From Strongyloides papillosus (lineage: Eukaryota; Nematoda; Chromadorea; Rhabditida; Strongyloididae), in NCBI GenBank assembly GCA_005656395.1, contig SRSI01000028.1, positions 1,798,001 through 1,862,000 of the forward strand: a stretch of 64,000 bases of DNA, given 5' to 3'. The position numbers were made by a program, and so were the translations under genes. The first letter of the stretch is position 1; each line of letters opens with the position of its first letter. Shown piece after piece: positions 1 to 12,900 of the stretch. Below the pieces are notes generated by a model. The model did no database searches. It saw only the letters and a list, made by a program, of their open reading frames with translations, and was not told the origin of the DNA.

Positions 1-1221
1 GATCGGAACCGGCTGACTCTGGCCCAACAATAAAACGCCCATCTCTGAAGAATAATCTTGAACCACCACCAGCAGCAACCGTGTGGATATCCATTTGTGG
101 AACTTGGATTGTTACACCTGCTGTTTGAGTTTCTAGGGTATGCTCAAATTCTCCAGCATATCTAGAGACGTCAGTTGATGTTCCACCCATGTCAAAACCA
201 ATTACGGGTTGTTTAGTTTTTTCATTATATGCTGTGATTGAAACTCCAACAACACCACCGGCAGGTCCTGATAAGATAGCTCTACATCCTATAAAATCAT
301 TAATTGCACATAAACCACCATCTGATCTCATGAATTCTAAGTTAACTCCCCTTAGGTTATCGATAAAGTTCTTTTTAAAAGATTCTATATATTCTTTAAC
401 AATTGGTGTCAAATAAGCATCTGTTACAGTAGTAAATGTTCTTGGGACAAATTTTGCCATATTTGATACTTTATGAGATACTGATACATGTTCAAATCCT
501 GCACGATATGCTTCAGCTTCAGCATGCCTTTCATGACCAGGATATGCATATGAATTAAGAAATGATACAGCTAATGAAGTATAACCTTCTTCCTTTAATA
601 ATTTAATTTGTTCTTCGACATTTGATGTCTCAATTGATGATTCAATTATCAATCCATCTAAATGACCACAAGAACCATATAAACCATCAATTTTATATTC
701 AACATCTTTATAAACACTATCAATGGGGAGTAAGATTCTTTCATTAACCTCAACAACTTTATTACATGGAACTTCAGGTTTAATAATATTAAGATCAAAT
801 AAATTTGGACGAGTTTGATTACCAATATGAAGGATATCTTTGAATCCTTTACTAACTAGTAATGCGCATTTTTGACCTTTTCTTTCTAGAAGTGCATTGG
901 TCGCAACTGTTGTACCCATACGAATCCATTCAATATTTTCTAGAAAAATATATTATTGGCAACCAATTATATAATTAAAATTAAAAACTGACCTGTTGGT
1001 AAAGGCTCCTCAATTGGAATATTTTTTTCAGTAAACTTCTGTAAAAATCTCCTTATTCCTTCCGTTGGAGCAGATTTATATTTAGTTGGATCTTCAGATA
1101 ATAATTTAAGTTTCTCAATTTTCCCAGATGGATAACAACATATAACATCAGTAAAAGTACCACCTCGATCAATTGCAAAACCAAGTTTCCCAATACACTT
1201 TTTTTTACATTCAACAGTCAT
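1..1221 (-). CDS. 5-oxoprolinase (hydantoinase family), 5' part, runs off the left edge
   Basis: ATP-dependent cleavage of 5-oxoproline to glutamate in the gamma-glutamyl/glutathione cycle; a cytosolic enzyme in animals. Exon 1 is 1221-993 (ATG at 1221) and a 53-nt intron (992-940, GT...TTTCTAG) joins exon 2 (939 to at least 1) in frame. The N-terminus has the hydantoinase A signature FAIDRGGTFTDV, followed by RMGTTVATNALLERKG and QTRPNLFDL, and the last visible residues are RFIVGPESAGSD, all typical of OPLAH. About 389 of the roughly 1,250-1,300 residues usual for the family are present; the rest lies outside the window. It is divergent from the GFAT gene. No acceptor-like site stands directly before this ATG. 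Family assignment is firm; the exact orthologue is inferred. Confidence 0.9.
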
Positions 1222-3697
1222 TGTAGAAAGTTAGAAGATAAAAAAAAGAAGTCTTAAAAATAAGTTTGTGAATTTGTTAGTAAAAATAATATTTATCTAA
1301 AAAAAGAAATTATAAATGAAAGTTGAATATTTATTTATTTAAGAGATTATAACATGGTGTACAAAATTTTGTGATATGCCAAACATGAATAATATTAAAG
1401 GAGAGCACCTCCACATATATACTAACATGCAAGCTAAAAGAAAAATAGTATATGTAATTTAACGATTTAGCATCATCTAATCATTTAGTAGTATGTTGTC
1501 GCTTTTACAATCTTAATTTGATAGTAATTTTTGGAAAAATCTCTTACTCCATCAATAGGTCAATGAGCCTTTTTTATTACATATATATTTTCTTTTTATT
1601 TTCTTTTTTTTTTTGAAGAGAAGATAAATTGAAAAATTATATATAAGATTGTTACATTTACCATTGATACTATAATAAGGAGACCTCAGAAAGATGCGCA
1701 TTATATATAATCGTATTAATCAAATAATATAATTTATTTAAACATCTATAATATATTTGTTCGAGGAATCCTAATGATGAAGCAAAAAATAACATTTATC
1801 AGACATAAAATGTATATACTTTTTAATAAAAAAAATACCACACTTAAATTTATTATTTTACACTCATTTTCACATCATTTTTAAGTAAATTTTAAAAAAA
1901 GAAAAATATTATTTTTTGCGCGAAAGACTAAACATTGATATGCATATATTCTTATCAGTTGAAATAATATTTGATATTATTGTAAATAGTGAGAGAATAT
2001 AATAGAGAGAAAGGGGTATTTTAACGTTCATGCGTCATCAAAATTAAATACATAAAGATGAATTGAGATAATTTTATCAATGATATATTATATAATATAT
2101 ACCTAGTGTAAGTGTTAACAAATAATGTGCCTAAATATTTTGATTACTATATATTTTGATAGGAAAAAGATACATAAATAATAAATTATAGTAAGAGAGG
2201 AATAGTAAAAAAAAATCTTTTATATTTTTTGTTATCAGAAAAAAAAACATTACAATACTATATGGATCTTTGTGATCAAACGTTTGATGCGCACAGAAAT
2301 GATTTATTTTTTCTCTCAATAAAAGATGTATTAGGAAAAAAGTGATTGTAGTTGTGTGTTGCATTTTTAGATTCAATTTAGTAAGTAATATTATACCAAT
2401 CAAGAAGATCTTGTATGGATCGTGAATATTTACAAAAATAGAAAAATTTTATATTATCTAATAATATTAAATATCCGAAGTTACTTTAAGAAAATAAAAT
2501 CTTGATAAAGAAAAATTTAACATTGTTTAACAAATATTTTTTCTATAACACATTTGATAAATTTAAATTATAAAAATAATATAAAAAAATTATATAATAA
2601 ATAAATACTAAACTTTTTATGTATATTTTATAAATATTTTTTTATGAATATAATTTATTTAAACAACATTCTATGATAATTATTATTATGTAATTTTTGA
2701 TCACTTGATAACTATTGCATAAAGATTAATATTTATGATGCTTTTATGAATAATATGTAAATATGAAGCTTGTATTTTTAGAAAACGATTTGATTGAATG
2801 TGTCAGTACATTGATATATAAACTATTTTAAGATATATACACATATACACGTATTTATATATATAAAACAAGAAATTTTACATTCTTTGATGTTTGATTA
2901 TTAAGATGATTGGAAGAAAACAGGTCGTAAGAAAATGTTAATAATTTTAAAACAAATTTGTCATTATTAAAAATTCATATACATTTTGATGTAATTAACA
3001 TCTAATATAGTAATAGTAAAAAATATTTTAATAAATGCTCAAAGATATAGTGTAAACTTAAATATTACATTCTTTATGACCAGAAACTTTTAAATAATAA
3101 TAGATTATAATAATATAATATACATAATTATAGTGAAAGAGGATGGTAAATTAAATTTAATAGAACAAAATCTTGAAACAATTCGAATAGATTTTATAAA
3201 ATGATTTAAAATATATGCCTTACTTTCTACACGTAAATATTCACATTTAAAATACAATTTAAAGTATTTGATTTTAAAAACGATTTATAATTCTTTATCA
3301 TTATAGATGATAAAAAGTACATTTTTTTTACACTTATAGTATAAAAGTTGTCGCTGTGAAAAAAAATAATAAGAATCATGATTATTTAAGTAGCGATAAG
3401 TAATAATATATTATCTATCTATAGTAAAGTTGTTTATTTGTGGTTTAAAGAGTAATTAATTTAATAGAAGACTACCTACATAATTGTTTTTAGTTTAAAA
3501 AAGTTACCTGAAAAAAGAAAATTTTTAAGCAATTAATTTTAGTACACTTTATAAATCAGGTTAAAAGATTACATTTCTCAGCTTCCTATAATCACTTTAC
3601 ATCTAAAATATTTATTTTTTTTGATAATTTACAATATATATAGTTATAAGAATTTCATCAAGACATTCTAGTAATAATAACTGTTTTCTATATTTTT
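1222..3697. other. Intergenic spacer, divergent promoter region
   Basis: This is 2.5 kb of very AT-rich DNA between two divergent genes. It holds only short ORFs rich in Phe/Ile/Asn with no family signature. I see no RNA gene, transposon end or clear repeat. The promoters of both flanking genes should lie here, but I cannot point to specific elements. Confidence 0.6.
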
Positions 3698-3710
3698 AGA
3701 CCATATCGTA

Positions 3711-5967
3711 ATGTGCGGGATTTTTGCTTACGTAAATCATAAAAATTCAAAATCAAAAAAGGAAATATTAAGAATACTACTAAAAGGATTAGAGCGAATG
3801 GAATATAGAGGCTATGATTCTGCTGGTATATTCAATTATCTCTATTTCTTTTAAATATATTATTTTCCAGGTATTGCTGTGGATGATGGTATGGAAAAGA
3901 TAAAAGATAACAATGTTGCCTTATTCAAAAAAGTTGGGAAAGTTTCGATATTAAAAGATTATATTTTAAGTAATGATAAGATTAATTTTGAAGAACAATA
4001 TAACTCCCATATTGGTATTGCCCACACAAGATGGGCTACCCATGGTATGCCATGTGATGTTAATTCTCATCCTCAACGTTCTGATCCTACCAATGAATTT
4101 GTTGTTGTCCATAATGGCATCATAACAAATTACAAAGAAATTAAAGAATATTTGATGAAAAGAAATTGTACTACCTTTGAATCTGAAACTGATACTGAGG
4201 TTATAGCAAAATTTATAAAACACCTCTCTGATAAATATCCTAATTTTACATTTCGTCAACTTGCTGAAACTGTCATCCAACAATTAGAAGGAGCATTTGC
4301 TCTATCATTAAAATCTACAAAATTTCCAGGTGAATTAGTAGTAGCAAGAAGGGGTTCACCACTTCTTATCGGAATAAAAAGTGTCTCAAATTTGACAGCA
4401 AAAAAAGTTTCTGTTTCAGTCTCAAAAGGTAAACTATATGCAATGAAAAATTATTATTTTAAAAAAATAATATTTTATAGGTTTACCACTAAATAAAGGA
4501 ATGGAGTCTCTAGAAACAATGATATCAAAAAATATCGATAACAATAACAATATTAATTTACAAAGTATGTTTATCATTAGTCAAATTTATAATTACATAA
4601 TCATTTTTATAGACAAGGATATAAAAGATTCATCAGTTGATATTATCACTCCTATTGATACAACTAATAATTGTATTGAATTTTTTATTGCTTCAGATGC
4701 TAGTGCCATAATTGAACATACAAAACAAGTAATATTTTTAGAGGACAACGATATAGCTACAATATCAGATGGAGAATTAAATATTTATAAAATTAAACAA
4801 AATGGTGATATAGATAATGGTGAGGAGACACGAGTTATTCATATGCTTAATATGGAACTTCAACAAATTATGAAAGGTTCATTTACAACATTTATGCAAA
4901 AAGAGATATTTGAACAACCAGATTCTGTAATAAATACAATGAGAGGTAGAGTATTATCAAGTGATAAAGTTGTCTTAGGAGGTATTAAGGAGTATGTTGA
5001 TGACATAAAACGTTGTCGCCGTTTAATATTAATTGCATGTGGAACATCATACAACTCAGCAATAGCTTGCCGTCAGATAATGGAAGAGCTGACAGAGTTA
5101 CCTGTAATATTAGAATTGGCAAGTGATTTCTTAGATAGAGAAACTCCAATTTTTAGAGATGATGTTTGTATGTTTATATCACAATCCGGGGAAACAGCAG
5201 ATACTTTAAATGCATTAAGATATTGTAAACCAAAAGGTGCTCTTATTATTGGTATTACCAATACAGTTGGTAGTTCTATATGCCGTGAATCACATTGTGG
5301 GGTACATATTAATGCAGGACCTGAGATTGGTGTAGCATCAACAAAAGCATATACTTCACAAATTATTTCACTTATAATGTTTGCATTATCTTTATCCGAT
5401 GATCGTATTTCAAAAGTTGATAGAAGACTAAATATTATTAAACATTTAAAGAAACTTCCAGAAGATATAGAAAATATCTTAAAACTTGATAGTGACCTTC
5501 GTGAGATAGCAAAAAATATTTACAAGGAGAAGTCATTACTTATTATGGGAAGAGGATACAATTTTGCAACGTGCCTCGAAGGTGCTCTAAAAATTAAAGA
5601 ACTTTCATACATGCATTGTGAAGGTATCATGTCAGGAGAATTAAAGCATGGTCCATTGGCTATGGTTGATGAAGCACTATCAATTTTAATGATTATATGT
5701 AGCGATAAAGTTTATAGTCGTTCGTTGAATGCCTTTCAACAAGTAAAAGCACGTGGAGGTCACCCAGTGGTAATTGTTGACGAATTAGTAAATGTTGGAG
5801 ATTTGGAGGGTTATAAAAAAATTATAAAAGTCCCAAGAACAGTAGATTGTTTACAAAGTATTTTAACTGTTATACCCTTACAACTTCTTTCATTTCACAT
5901 TGCTGAACTGAATGGTCTTAATGTTGATAGACCTAGAAATTTAGCTAAAAGTGTTACTGTTGAGTAA
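3711..5967 (+). CDS. gfat: Glutamine-fructose-6-phosphate aminotransferase (GFAT)
   Basis: First and rate-limiting enzyme of the hexosamine pathway: fructose-6-phosphate plus glutamine give glucosamine-6-phosphate, feeding UDP-GlcNAc, chitin and glycans. Four exons are read: 3711-3825, 3871-4428, 4481-4564 and 4613-5967, giving about 703 aa, near the usual 680-700. Cys2 in MCGIF is the glutaminase nucleophile; GYDSAGIAV and HTRWATHG follow. The two SIS domains start near residues 390 and 560 ([18 protein letters not shown]), and the C-terminus NLAKSVTVE is typical. Intron 3 (4565-4612) is 48 nt without an in-frame stop, so an unspliced reading would add 16 false residues. An acceptor-like TATTTTTAG ends at 3699, 11 nt before the ATG, suggesting trans-splicing. 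Confidence 0.95.
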
Positions 5968-7377
5968 CAATGGAACAAATCAAGACGTTTTTTACCTGAA
6001 ATTGTAGCTAATTTAAAAAATTAGATTTAAAAAAAGAATTTTTTCAATACATAAAATCTTTCGAAAAAACCATTTTTATGACCTTGTATTTTTAATTTAC
6101 AAAAGGGCTAATTAAGTACGTTGGGATAAAATTTTCATTTACTAAATAGAAGGAAAAATAAATTACTTGAAATTCTTATAATATTTAACGATAACAATGA
6201 AATATGATATTTTTAGGGAATATCTTTTTTTTGGTATTAGTGGTTACTCTGTTTTTATCATTTAAACAGAGATGATTTATGATCATTGGACTATGAAGTG
6301 TGCATAGTAGTTTTGATAACTTTTTTTTGAATTATTCACAAACATTCTTTGGTTTGTTTTTTTAATATAAAACTTAAATAAGTAAAATAATTTGGAATTC
6401 TTTAGTTGTATATTGTACTTTAAATCAATAGTCATATCTTTTTATCAGAATTAAAAAAATGTTTTGAATTTAATTAACTTTCTTCCCTTATAAATTTAAA
6501 AACATTATTTGTAAATACTTTTATCACACCAAAACACTTTTATATTCATATTAAAAACATTATGATAATAAATTTTCTTCTACATTTTTTTTAAAATTAC
6601 TATAAAAAAAGAATTATTTACGTAAATACGAATATAATTGAAAGTTTTTTATTATGTCATATGTATAAATTTAAAATCACATTATTTTTTTATAAAATAT
6701 AGTGTAAAGATAGTGAAAGAGATAATAACTTAACGTAGAGAATGGTAATGTACTTTCGTTGGGAAGAAAGTAAGAGTGACATCTAGGGGAACGAAAATTA
6801 ACAAAGCTTAAGAATTATAAGATATTTTTACATTGTTAGATACATTTTTTACTTTAAAATTATCAATTTCAAGTAATAGAATCTTCTATTATTTATTTTT
6901 AATATTTACAATTTAATCACATATTACTAACAAGAAAAAACAGGAGAGAAATAAATAGCTATTCATTTTTGTATATTTTAATAGTTTAAATATATAATGC
7001 CGTTTTAATTATGCATTTTCTAATAACTCTAATTTATCTATATGATACCTGGTGATACAGGAAATTCGTTATTTTATATTGCAAATTAAACATTTATTTA
7101 TCATTCATTTGCTTTTTATCAACATCCATTTCAAAGAAATTACTATACTTGGAAGATATTATTCTTAAAAGTAGTTTTCAAGTCATTTTCTTAAGTAAAA
7201 AATTGAATAATATTTAGACGATTTTGGCGGGAAAAATAGTCTTATATTCTTTTTAAAGCTATTTATCAAATAGACTAAATAACTCTATTTAATAAGGAAT
7301 TTTTTAATGATATATAAATATAAAAGAAAAAAGAACTTTTCTAGTCCAGATGATATGAGAGGTAATATTAAAAGATG
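5968..7377. other. Intergenic AT-rich spacer
   Basis: This is 1.4 kb downstream of GFAT with long A and T runs and no ORF of interest. I see no RNA gene or transposon end. Confidence 0.6.
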
Positions 7378-7607
7378 TTAATTAAAAAATAATTTAAACC
7401 AAAATATATGTAATAAGTACTTTAAAGAAAATGTTAGAATTCTATCCAATAATTTAAAAACCATTAATAAATGACAAAGAAAAGGGGGCTTCACAAATGG
7501 AAGTCTGAGAGCTGAATGCGTTGGGGTATGAGATTCTGTCTCTCCTTCCGTACTCCTCAAAATATCCGCCTGCAGATAATCATATGTTGGGGGGTATGGA
7601 ATGTAAT
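7378..7607 (-). CDS. Possible orphan last exon, unknown product
   Basis: A good acceptor (TTTTACAG, ending at 7608) is followed on the minus strand by an open frame to a stop at 7378. The first 48 codons are markedly less AT-rich than the surroundings and Pro/Thr/Ser-rich (YIPYPPTYDYLQ..., then TPTHSALRLPFVKPP). The remaining codons look like ordinary AT-rich sequence, so the true end may be earlier. I could not find a coherent upstream exon in 7.6-8.4 kb. A stretch near 8247-8194 (-) opens with ATG and ends at a GTATAT donor, but its phase does not match this acceptor. It could be the end of a small gene, a UTR, or a pseudo-exon. I recognise no family. Confidence 0.3.
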
Positions 7608-7611
7608 CTGT

Positions 7612-8440
7612 AAAATAAAGCAGTTACAATTACAAATTATACAAATTCTGCTTTCTTAGAGCTTATAAATTGTGGTTTTATCTTAAATATAATCAAGAAG
7701 CTTTTTTAACGTTATTATCAATGCAATTGTTTTTAATACAAAAAGAAATATTTATTTTTGAAATGTTTATGCCATTTTTAAATTTTTTTATATCGATATC
7801 CATCTGAGGAAAAACAAAATATGGATTAAAAAATTTAGTGTAGTATTATTTATTATCAATATACAACTTCTATATTTATTTCTGATAGTTGCATCTTGTA
7901 CAAATTGTATATATCACTAAACAAACAATTTTTATATATTATTGTATAAGTTATTGCACCATACCTGACCTCCTATACTTTTTCAGGTGGAAACGTCAAT
8001 AATATTATAATATTACTGAGAATAAGAAAATTTTTGCTATTGATAATTTAAGTTTATACTTTGATGAATTTATATAGATATTTAATTAAGATATTGACAT
8101 TTATTTTAAATAATTTTAAAAATAATAAATTTTCTACTATTATACATCTTTTTGTCTATTTATATATACCCTACAATTATTAATAATAATATACCTCTTG
8201 TAGCCTAAGGAAACGACATAAAGGTACTAAATAGTACAAATATAAATATAACATGTATATGCATTATAATATTAAAATTAAAAGAGATTATTGAATCGAA
8301 ATATCCAATATTAATACATTAATTGCTAGTTGAAATTAATTTTCTAGTTAGAAACATATACTATTTTGGATAAATTATTATTGTTATAATATTTTATAAA
8401 ATATACATATGAATTATTATTTTACCTATTTTCTTATCAA
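7612..8440. other. Spacer upstream of the tetraspan gene
   Basis: AT-rich DNA with no firm gene. A minus-strand stretch at about 8026-7976 is bounded by TTCTCAG and a CAG|GTATGG donor, but every frame contains a stop, so at most it is an untranslated exon. Confidence 0.4.
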
Positions 8441-9582
8441 ATGACCGATCCATATGCATGTCTAAGAGCATCTTCGATATGTGTTGCTGGTTGGAGTATT
8501 GTAAGTTATTATTTTTTCCATACATTACACATTTTTTTAAAGTTATTTTGTTTAATACAATATGCTGTTCTTGGGTGGCAAGTAAGTTATGTTAAAGGAT
8601 TAACTTGGGAATATGAAAATAGACAAGTCCCATTCAATCATGGGTTAGATGGATTTGCTGCACGGTTCCCTGGATTATATGCATTGTACACGGAAACTCC
8701 TGAAAGGAGACGTGTCAATGGTATGTTTATTTTTTATTAAAAATATCTACATCATTTTTCATGTAGCTTTGTTTACAATTGTCGTAATATGTCTTGGTCT
8801 CAATTTTATTCACCTTTTTGCTTCAATATCACTACTTTATGGGACGATTAAAAAATGTCCACCAGCTATTTGGCCATGGTTTTGTTCTGTTGTACCAAAT
8901 ATAATTCTCACAACTGCTTATGCTGTCCTATGGTGGTCAGGTGATGTCTTTAATGAACAACTAACAATGAGTGTAGCTGAGTTTATTATGTCAATAGGAA
9001 TAAATGTATGTTTAAACGTTATCACTTTATAGTAATAGTAACCTTCTTTTATCTTTTCTCTATGTGTTATAGTCAATTTGCTTTGTTGTTATTCTTTTCT
9101 ATTACTTTCGCTTAACGGGCTCAATGACTTCAACAGTTCCTGCCGGTTTTCAATCAAGACCTGAATCTAGGAATATGTCAAGACCGCCTTCACAAAAAGG
9201 CTACAGAAGACATGATCCACACTTTAGATCATCTTCAAAAGAACGACCATTTTTTAGTGATTGGCAATTAAATGATGGTCAAAGAGAAATATATCCTAAA
9301 GGAAATGTTCCACCATGGAGAACAGAATGGGATCCAGAACCACCAAAACAATTTGTCAGACAATATAGAGATAGTAGAAGGAGAATTGAAAGAGAATCTA
9401 GATCTCGAGAACGAAGTCGAAACAAAAGTCTATCACCTCCAAGACCATTAAGTCGACCTCAATCAAGATCACAATATAAATGTGTTCCATTAGCCTACCA
9501 TCCAGATGATTTACAACGATCTAAAAGTAGAAGTGCAACTCAATTACACCATGGACATCGTTCAAGGCATACAGATATTTAA
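8441..9582 (+). CDS. Tetraspan membrane protein with Arg/Ser-rich cytoplasmic tail
   Basis: Function unknown. Exons 8441-8500, 8543-8720, 8767-9005 and 9073-9582 join in frame to 328 aa. Introns are 42-67 nt with GTAAGT/GTATGT donors. Four hydrophobic segments are visible at about residues 10-37, 81-107, 115-138 and 148-173; the fourth is only complete after splicing exon 3 to exon 4. The loop between TM1 and TM2 is conserved-looking (LTWEYENRQVPFNHGLDGF, then RFPGLYALYTETPERR). The tail (174-328) is Arg/Ser/Pro-rich with RSRERSRNKS and RPLSRPQSRSQ, suggesting phosphorylation or a cytoskeletal/RNA contact. It looks like a conserved nematode four-TM protein, but I cannot name it. The NRPS start lies 318 bp downstream on the same strand. 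Confidence 0.85.
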
Positions 9583-9900
9583 CACAATATTACTTAATAA
9601 TTATCACTAATATAAGTATTTTTTATAATTTTTTACCAATATTTATTTCATTTTCTATTTATAATTTTTGTGGACAGCTTTAAATAGAAAAATTTTTATA
9701 ATTAGGTTAAATTTGTCTTTTTCACATTAACATTGCTTATTAATCTTAATTAGGATAATTATAATGAATATAATTCTTGTAAAACAATATATAAATTGAC
9801 TACTTTTATCATAATGAATCGTGATAATGTAAGCAATTTTCATTTAAGTATCTTAATAGTTAAAATAAATTCATTGTGAAACTTTCTAGTGAGAAAGAGC
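9583..9900 (+). promoter_or_regulatory. Intercistronic gap with acceptor-like site for the NRPS mRNA
   Basis: This 318-nt gap separates the tetraspan stop from the NRPS ATG. An AATAAA hexamer lies at 9865-9870, and an acceptor-like ACTTTCTAG ends at 9889, 11 nt before the ATG. This layout fits either spliced-leader addition to an independent gene or a downstream gene of an operon. The sequence alone does not decide between them. Confidence 0.45.
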
Positions 9901-12900
9901 ATGAAGATAAACGAAATACTAAAAATTTTGATTAAAGATTACCTTAATGAATATTATGATGATTCTTTATTTATCTCTATTCCTTCTATTATCCTTGATT
10001 ATTGTGATAATATATTTAATATCAAAAAATGTAAGTTTTATTTTTTAAGGAAGTTTTTAAAAGTTTCTAGATGATTTTGAGTGCGTTGATGTCGTAGTAT
10101 TGGAAAATTTCTCGGATAGGTATATTAATCATATGGAGTATGAAGAAATATGGGAATGGGAGCGTGTTCTTGAAGAATTGACAAATAAATTTGATATAAC
10201 CTTTAATGGTAAATGTGAAATTAAAGTATCATTAAAGATTCCTTATCTATTACTTTATAATAAAGATATTAAGATAAATTTTCAAGAAGGAAAATCAGAA
10301 GTTTTTTTCGATAATAATTCAATTCCATATGCATATATTATTCTTGAAAAAATCGATAAAGAGAGGAAGAAAGAGTCTGATGTGGAAATGATTATGGAGA
10401 CTTTCTTGCACGAAAACAGTATAGGATACAGTAAGAAGGATAAAAACTACGATAAGTCCTTTATTGAGTATGGATTAGATTCTCTGCAATTATCACTTTT
10501 AGAATATAAACTTCAAGAACATTTTAAAGATGATATTAATTTTGAGCCAATGTTTTTGGTAAGAAATAATACCCCAAACAAGGTATTACAATATATGAAG
10601 AATAATCAAATTTTGAAAGAAAAAATCGTTGATAAGGTCATTCCAACATGGACTCAAGAACGTTTTTTATTTATCAAAAGATATGATTCAAAAAGTTTTG
10701 AAAATATGTGTGAAGGAGTAAAAATAGAAATCAGATCTGATGAAGATTTAATAAAATTAATGGAAAAGCGAATAAATAATATATTATCCCGTATTAATAT
10801 TCTAAGAACAACAATCAATGATCACTATAATATGGTAAGATTAAGTCGCACAGAAACGTTTATTTCATTAAACGAAAACAAATATAAAATGACTAAAATT
10901 ATAAATTTGAAGAATAATCAAATTCCTTTAAAAATTAAAGTATCAAAAAAAGATACATTAATAATTTTAACGATTCTCATTCACCATATTGTTGGTGATG
11001 GAAAAAGTTTTCTTCTCCTATTTGACTATTTAAAATCTAGTAAATGTAATTCTTTTGAGAAATGGAGTTATGAAGATTATCAAGTAACAGAAAACAAATA
11101 TCACAAGAGTAAAAAATTTGAAATTGATAAAGAATTTTTTAAAAAATTAGTTAATGATGTTGAGGAAACAGAGTTAACAGATCATACATCTAAAAAAGTA
11201 GACATTGGATTCTTGAATTTTAGGATTCCCAAAAAATTAACTAATATTCTTAAAAATATAAGCATGAAACATGGAATATCAACTTTTTCTATATTTTTAA
11301 CAATTTATAAAATAATATACTATAAAATTAGAGATAATTCTAATGTTGTAATAGGTATTCCATGCGACACTCGTCAAGATTACAAGTTCTACAATACAAT
11401 CGGTCCATTTGTTAATATCATACCATTTATCAGTAAGATTGATCCAACTTTAGGTGTTTTAGAGATTCTCAAGAAGAATAGTACAGTTTTGCAAGAATGT
11501 AAAAGTCATAAACTATTTCCTTATGATAAAATTAAATTGTTATTGAAAAATAAAGAAAAACATTTATTTGATGTAATATTTATTCAAGAACCGTTTAAGG
11601 CATCAAGAAGTAACTTCAAAATTTGGAAATTAAAATCAAAATACTTAGAATGTAAAGAAGTTTGGACATTTACTGAAGAATCACTGACAACTTTTAATGT
11701 TAACGTCAAATTTGATAAAAATATACTAAATGAATGGGAGATAAAAATTTGGATAGATATTTTTTTATCAATAATTAAAGAAATGGGTAATTTTTTAGAA
11801 ATTCCAATAGTCAATTTAAATGTTTACAATAAACTGAATATTGAGGAGAGGATCACTAAGAAAGATTATCTTAAAACTCCCGATATACATAACATCATTG
11901 AAAAACAACTTAATCTAAAAAATTTTAAAATTATTGAAGAGAAAAGTGATAACATTTATTGCGTCAAAGATTTTCTTGAAGAATGTCTTCGATTTTCACA
12001 GAAAATAAATCAATATTATTTTTATAATTATGGAGAAATAAATCTCCCAGATACGCCCGCTATTCTTCACTTTGAAAGGAATATAGATTTAGTTAAAGCA
12101 GTTTTAGCTTTATCATTCTCATGTTATGCTTCTTTTCCAATTAATCTAGAATCTTCAATAAATCAATATGATGAAACTGAAAAGTTTCTATATATTAATG
12201 AAGAGATAATTAAAGAGATTGATGAAATTAAAGTACAAAAAGAAAAAGTTAGAAGGAATAGACGGATGACTACGGATATCTTTTATCTAATATCAACATC
12301 AGGATCATCTGGAAAACCTAAAATAGTTTGTTCAGAGTTAGGTGGTCTTCTGAACCTCATTACAACGTATACAAAAAAATTTTTTATCAATGAAGATAGT
12401 ATAATTTATCAAGTTGTTAATCATTCATTTGATATCTTTTTTATCGATATTTTCCAAGCGCTTTTCAATGGGTCAAATATTATATTAGCAAAATCAAAAA
12501 TACCAGACTTGGTTAACTTTTTAAGATACAAAATATCGCATGCTTACATTATGCCAGCTTACCTTCAAAGATTGGATGATGATAAAATAAAGTTATTATC
12601 AAATTTAAAAGTACTTCTTTATGGAGGTGAATCATTGAAAGATGAGACATTAAAAAGTATTTATAATTCTTTAAACGAATTTAAAATATTTCAAGAGTTT
12701 GGATTAACAGAACACTCCATCTACACAAATATAAAACAGATGAGAGTAGGGTCAAATCCTAAAGAGATAGGATTCTCAATCCAAAATACAGGATGTGGAG
12801 TCATCGATAGTGACAAAAAATTCCTTTTACCATCTCAATCAGGTGGAAAAAATTTTGTTACATTTGGTGAAGGTGTCTCACGTGGTTATATTAATAATAA

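Noticed and set aside
2131..2403. 90-codon minus-strand ORF
   Set aside because: Composition is chance AT-rich (Phe/Ile/Leu runs), with no motif, and it lies within a promoter-length spacer.
9889..10074. Treating 9889-10074 as a separate 61-aa gene
   Set aside because: Splicing 10030 to 10071 removes a canonical 40-nt intron and joins it in frame to the NRPS; the GTG at 9889 is part of the acceptor site.
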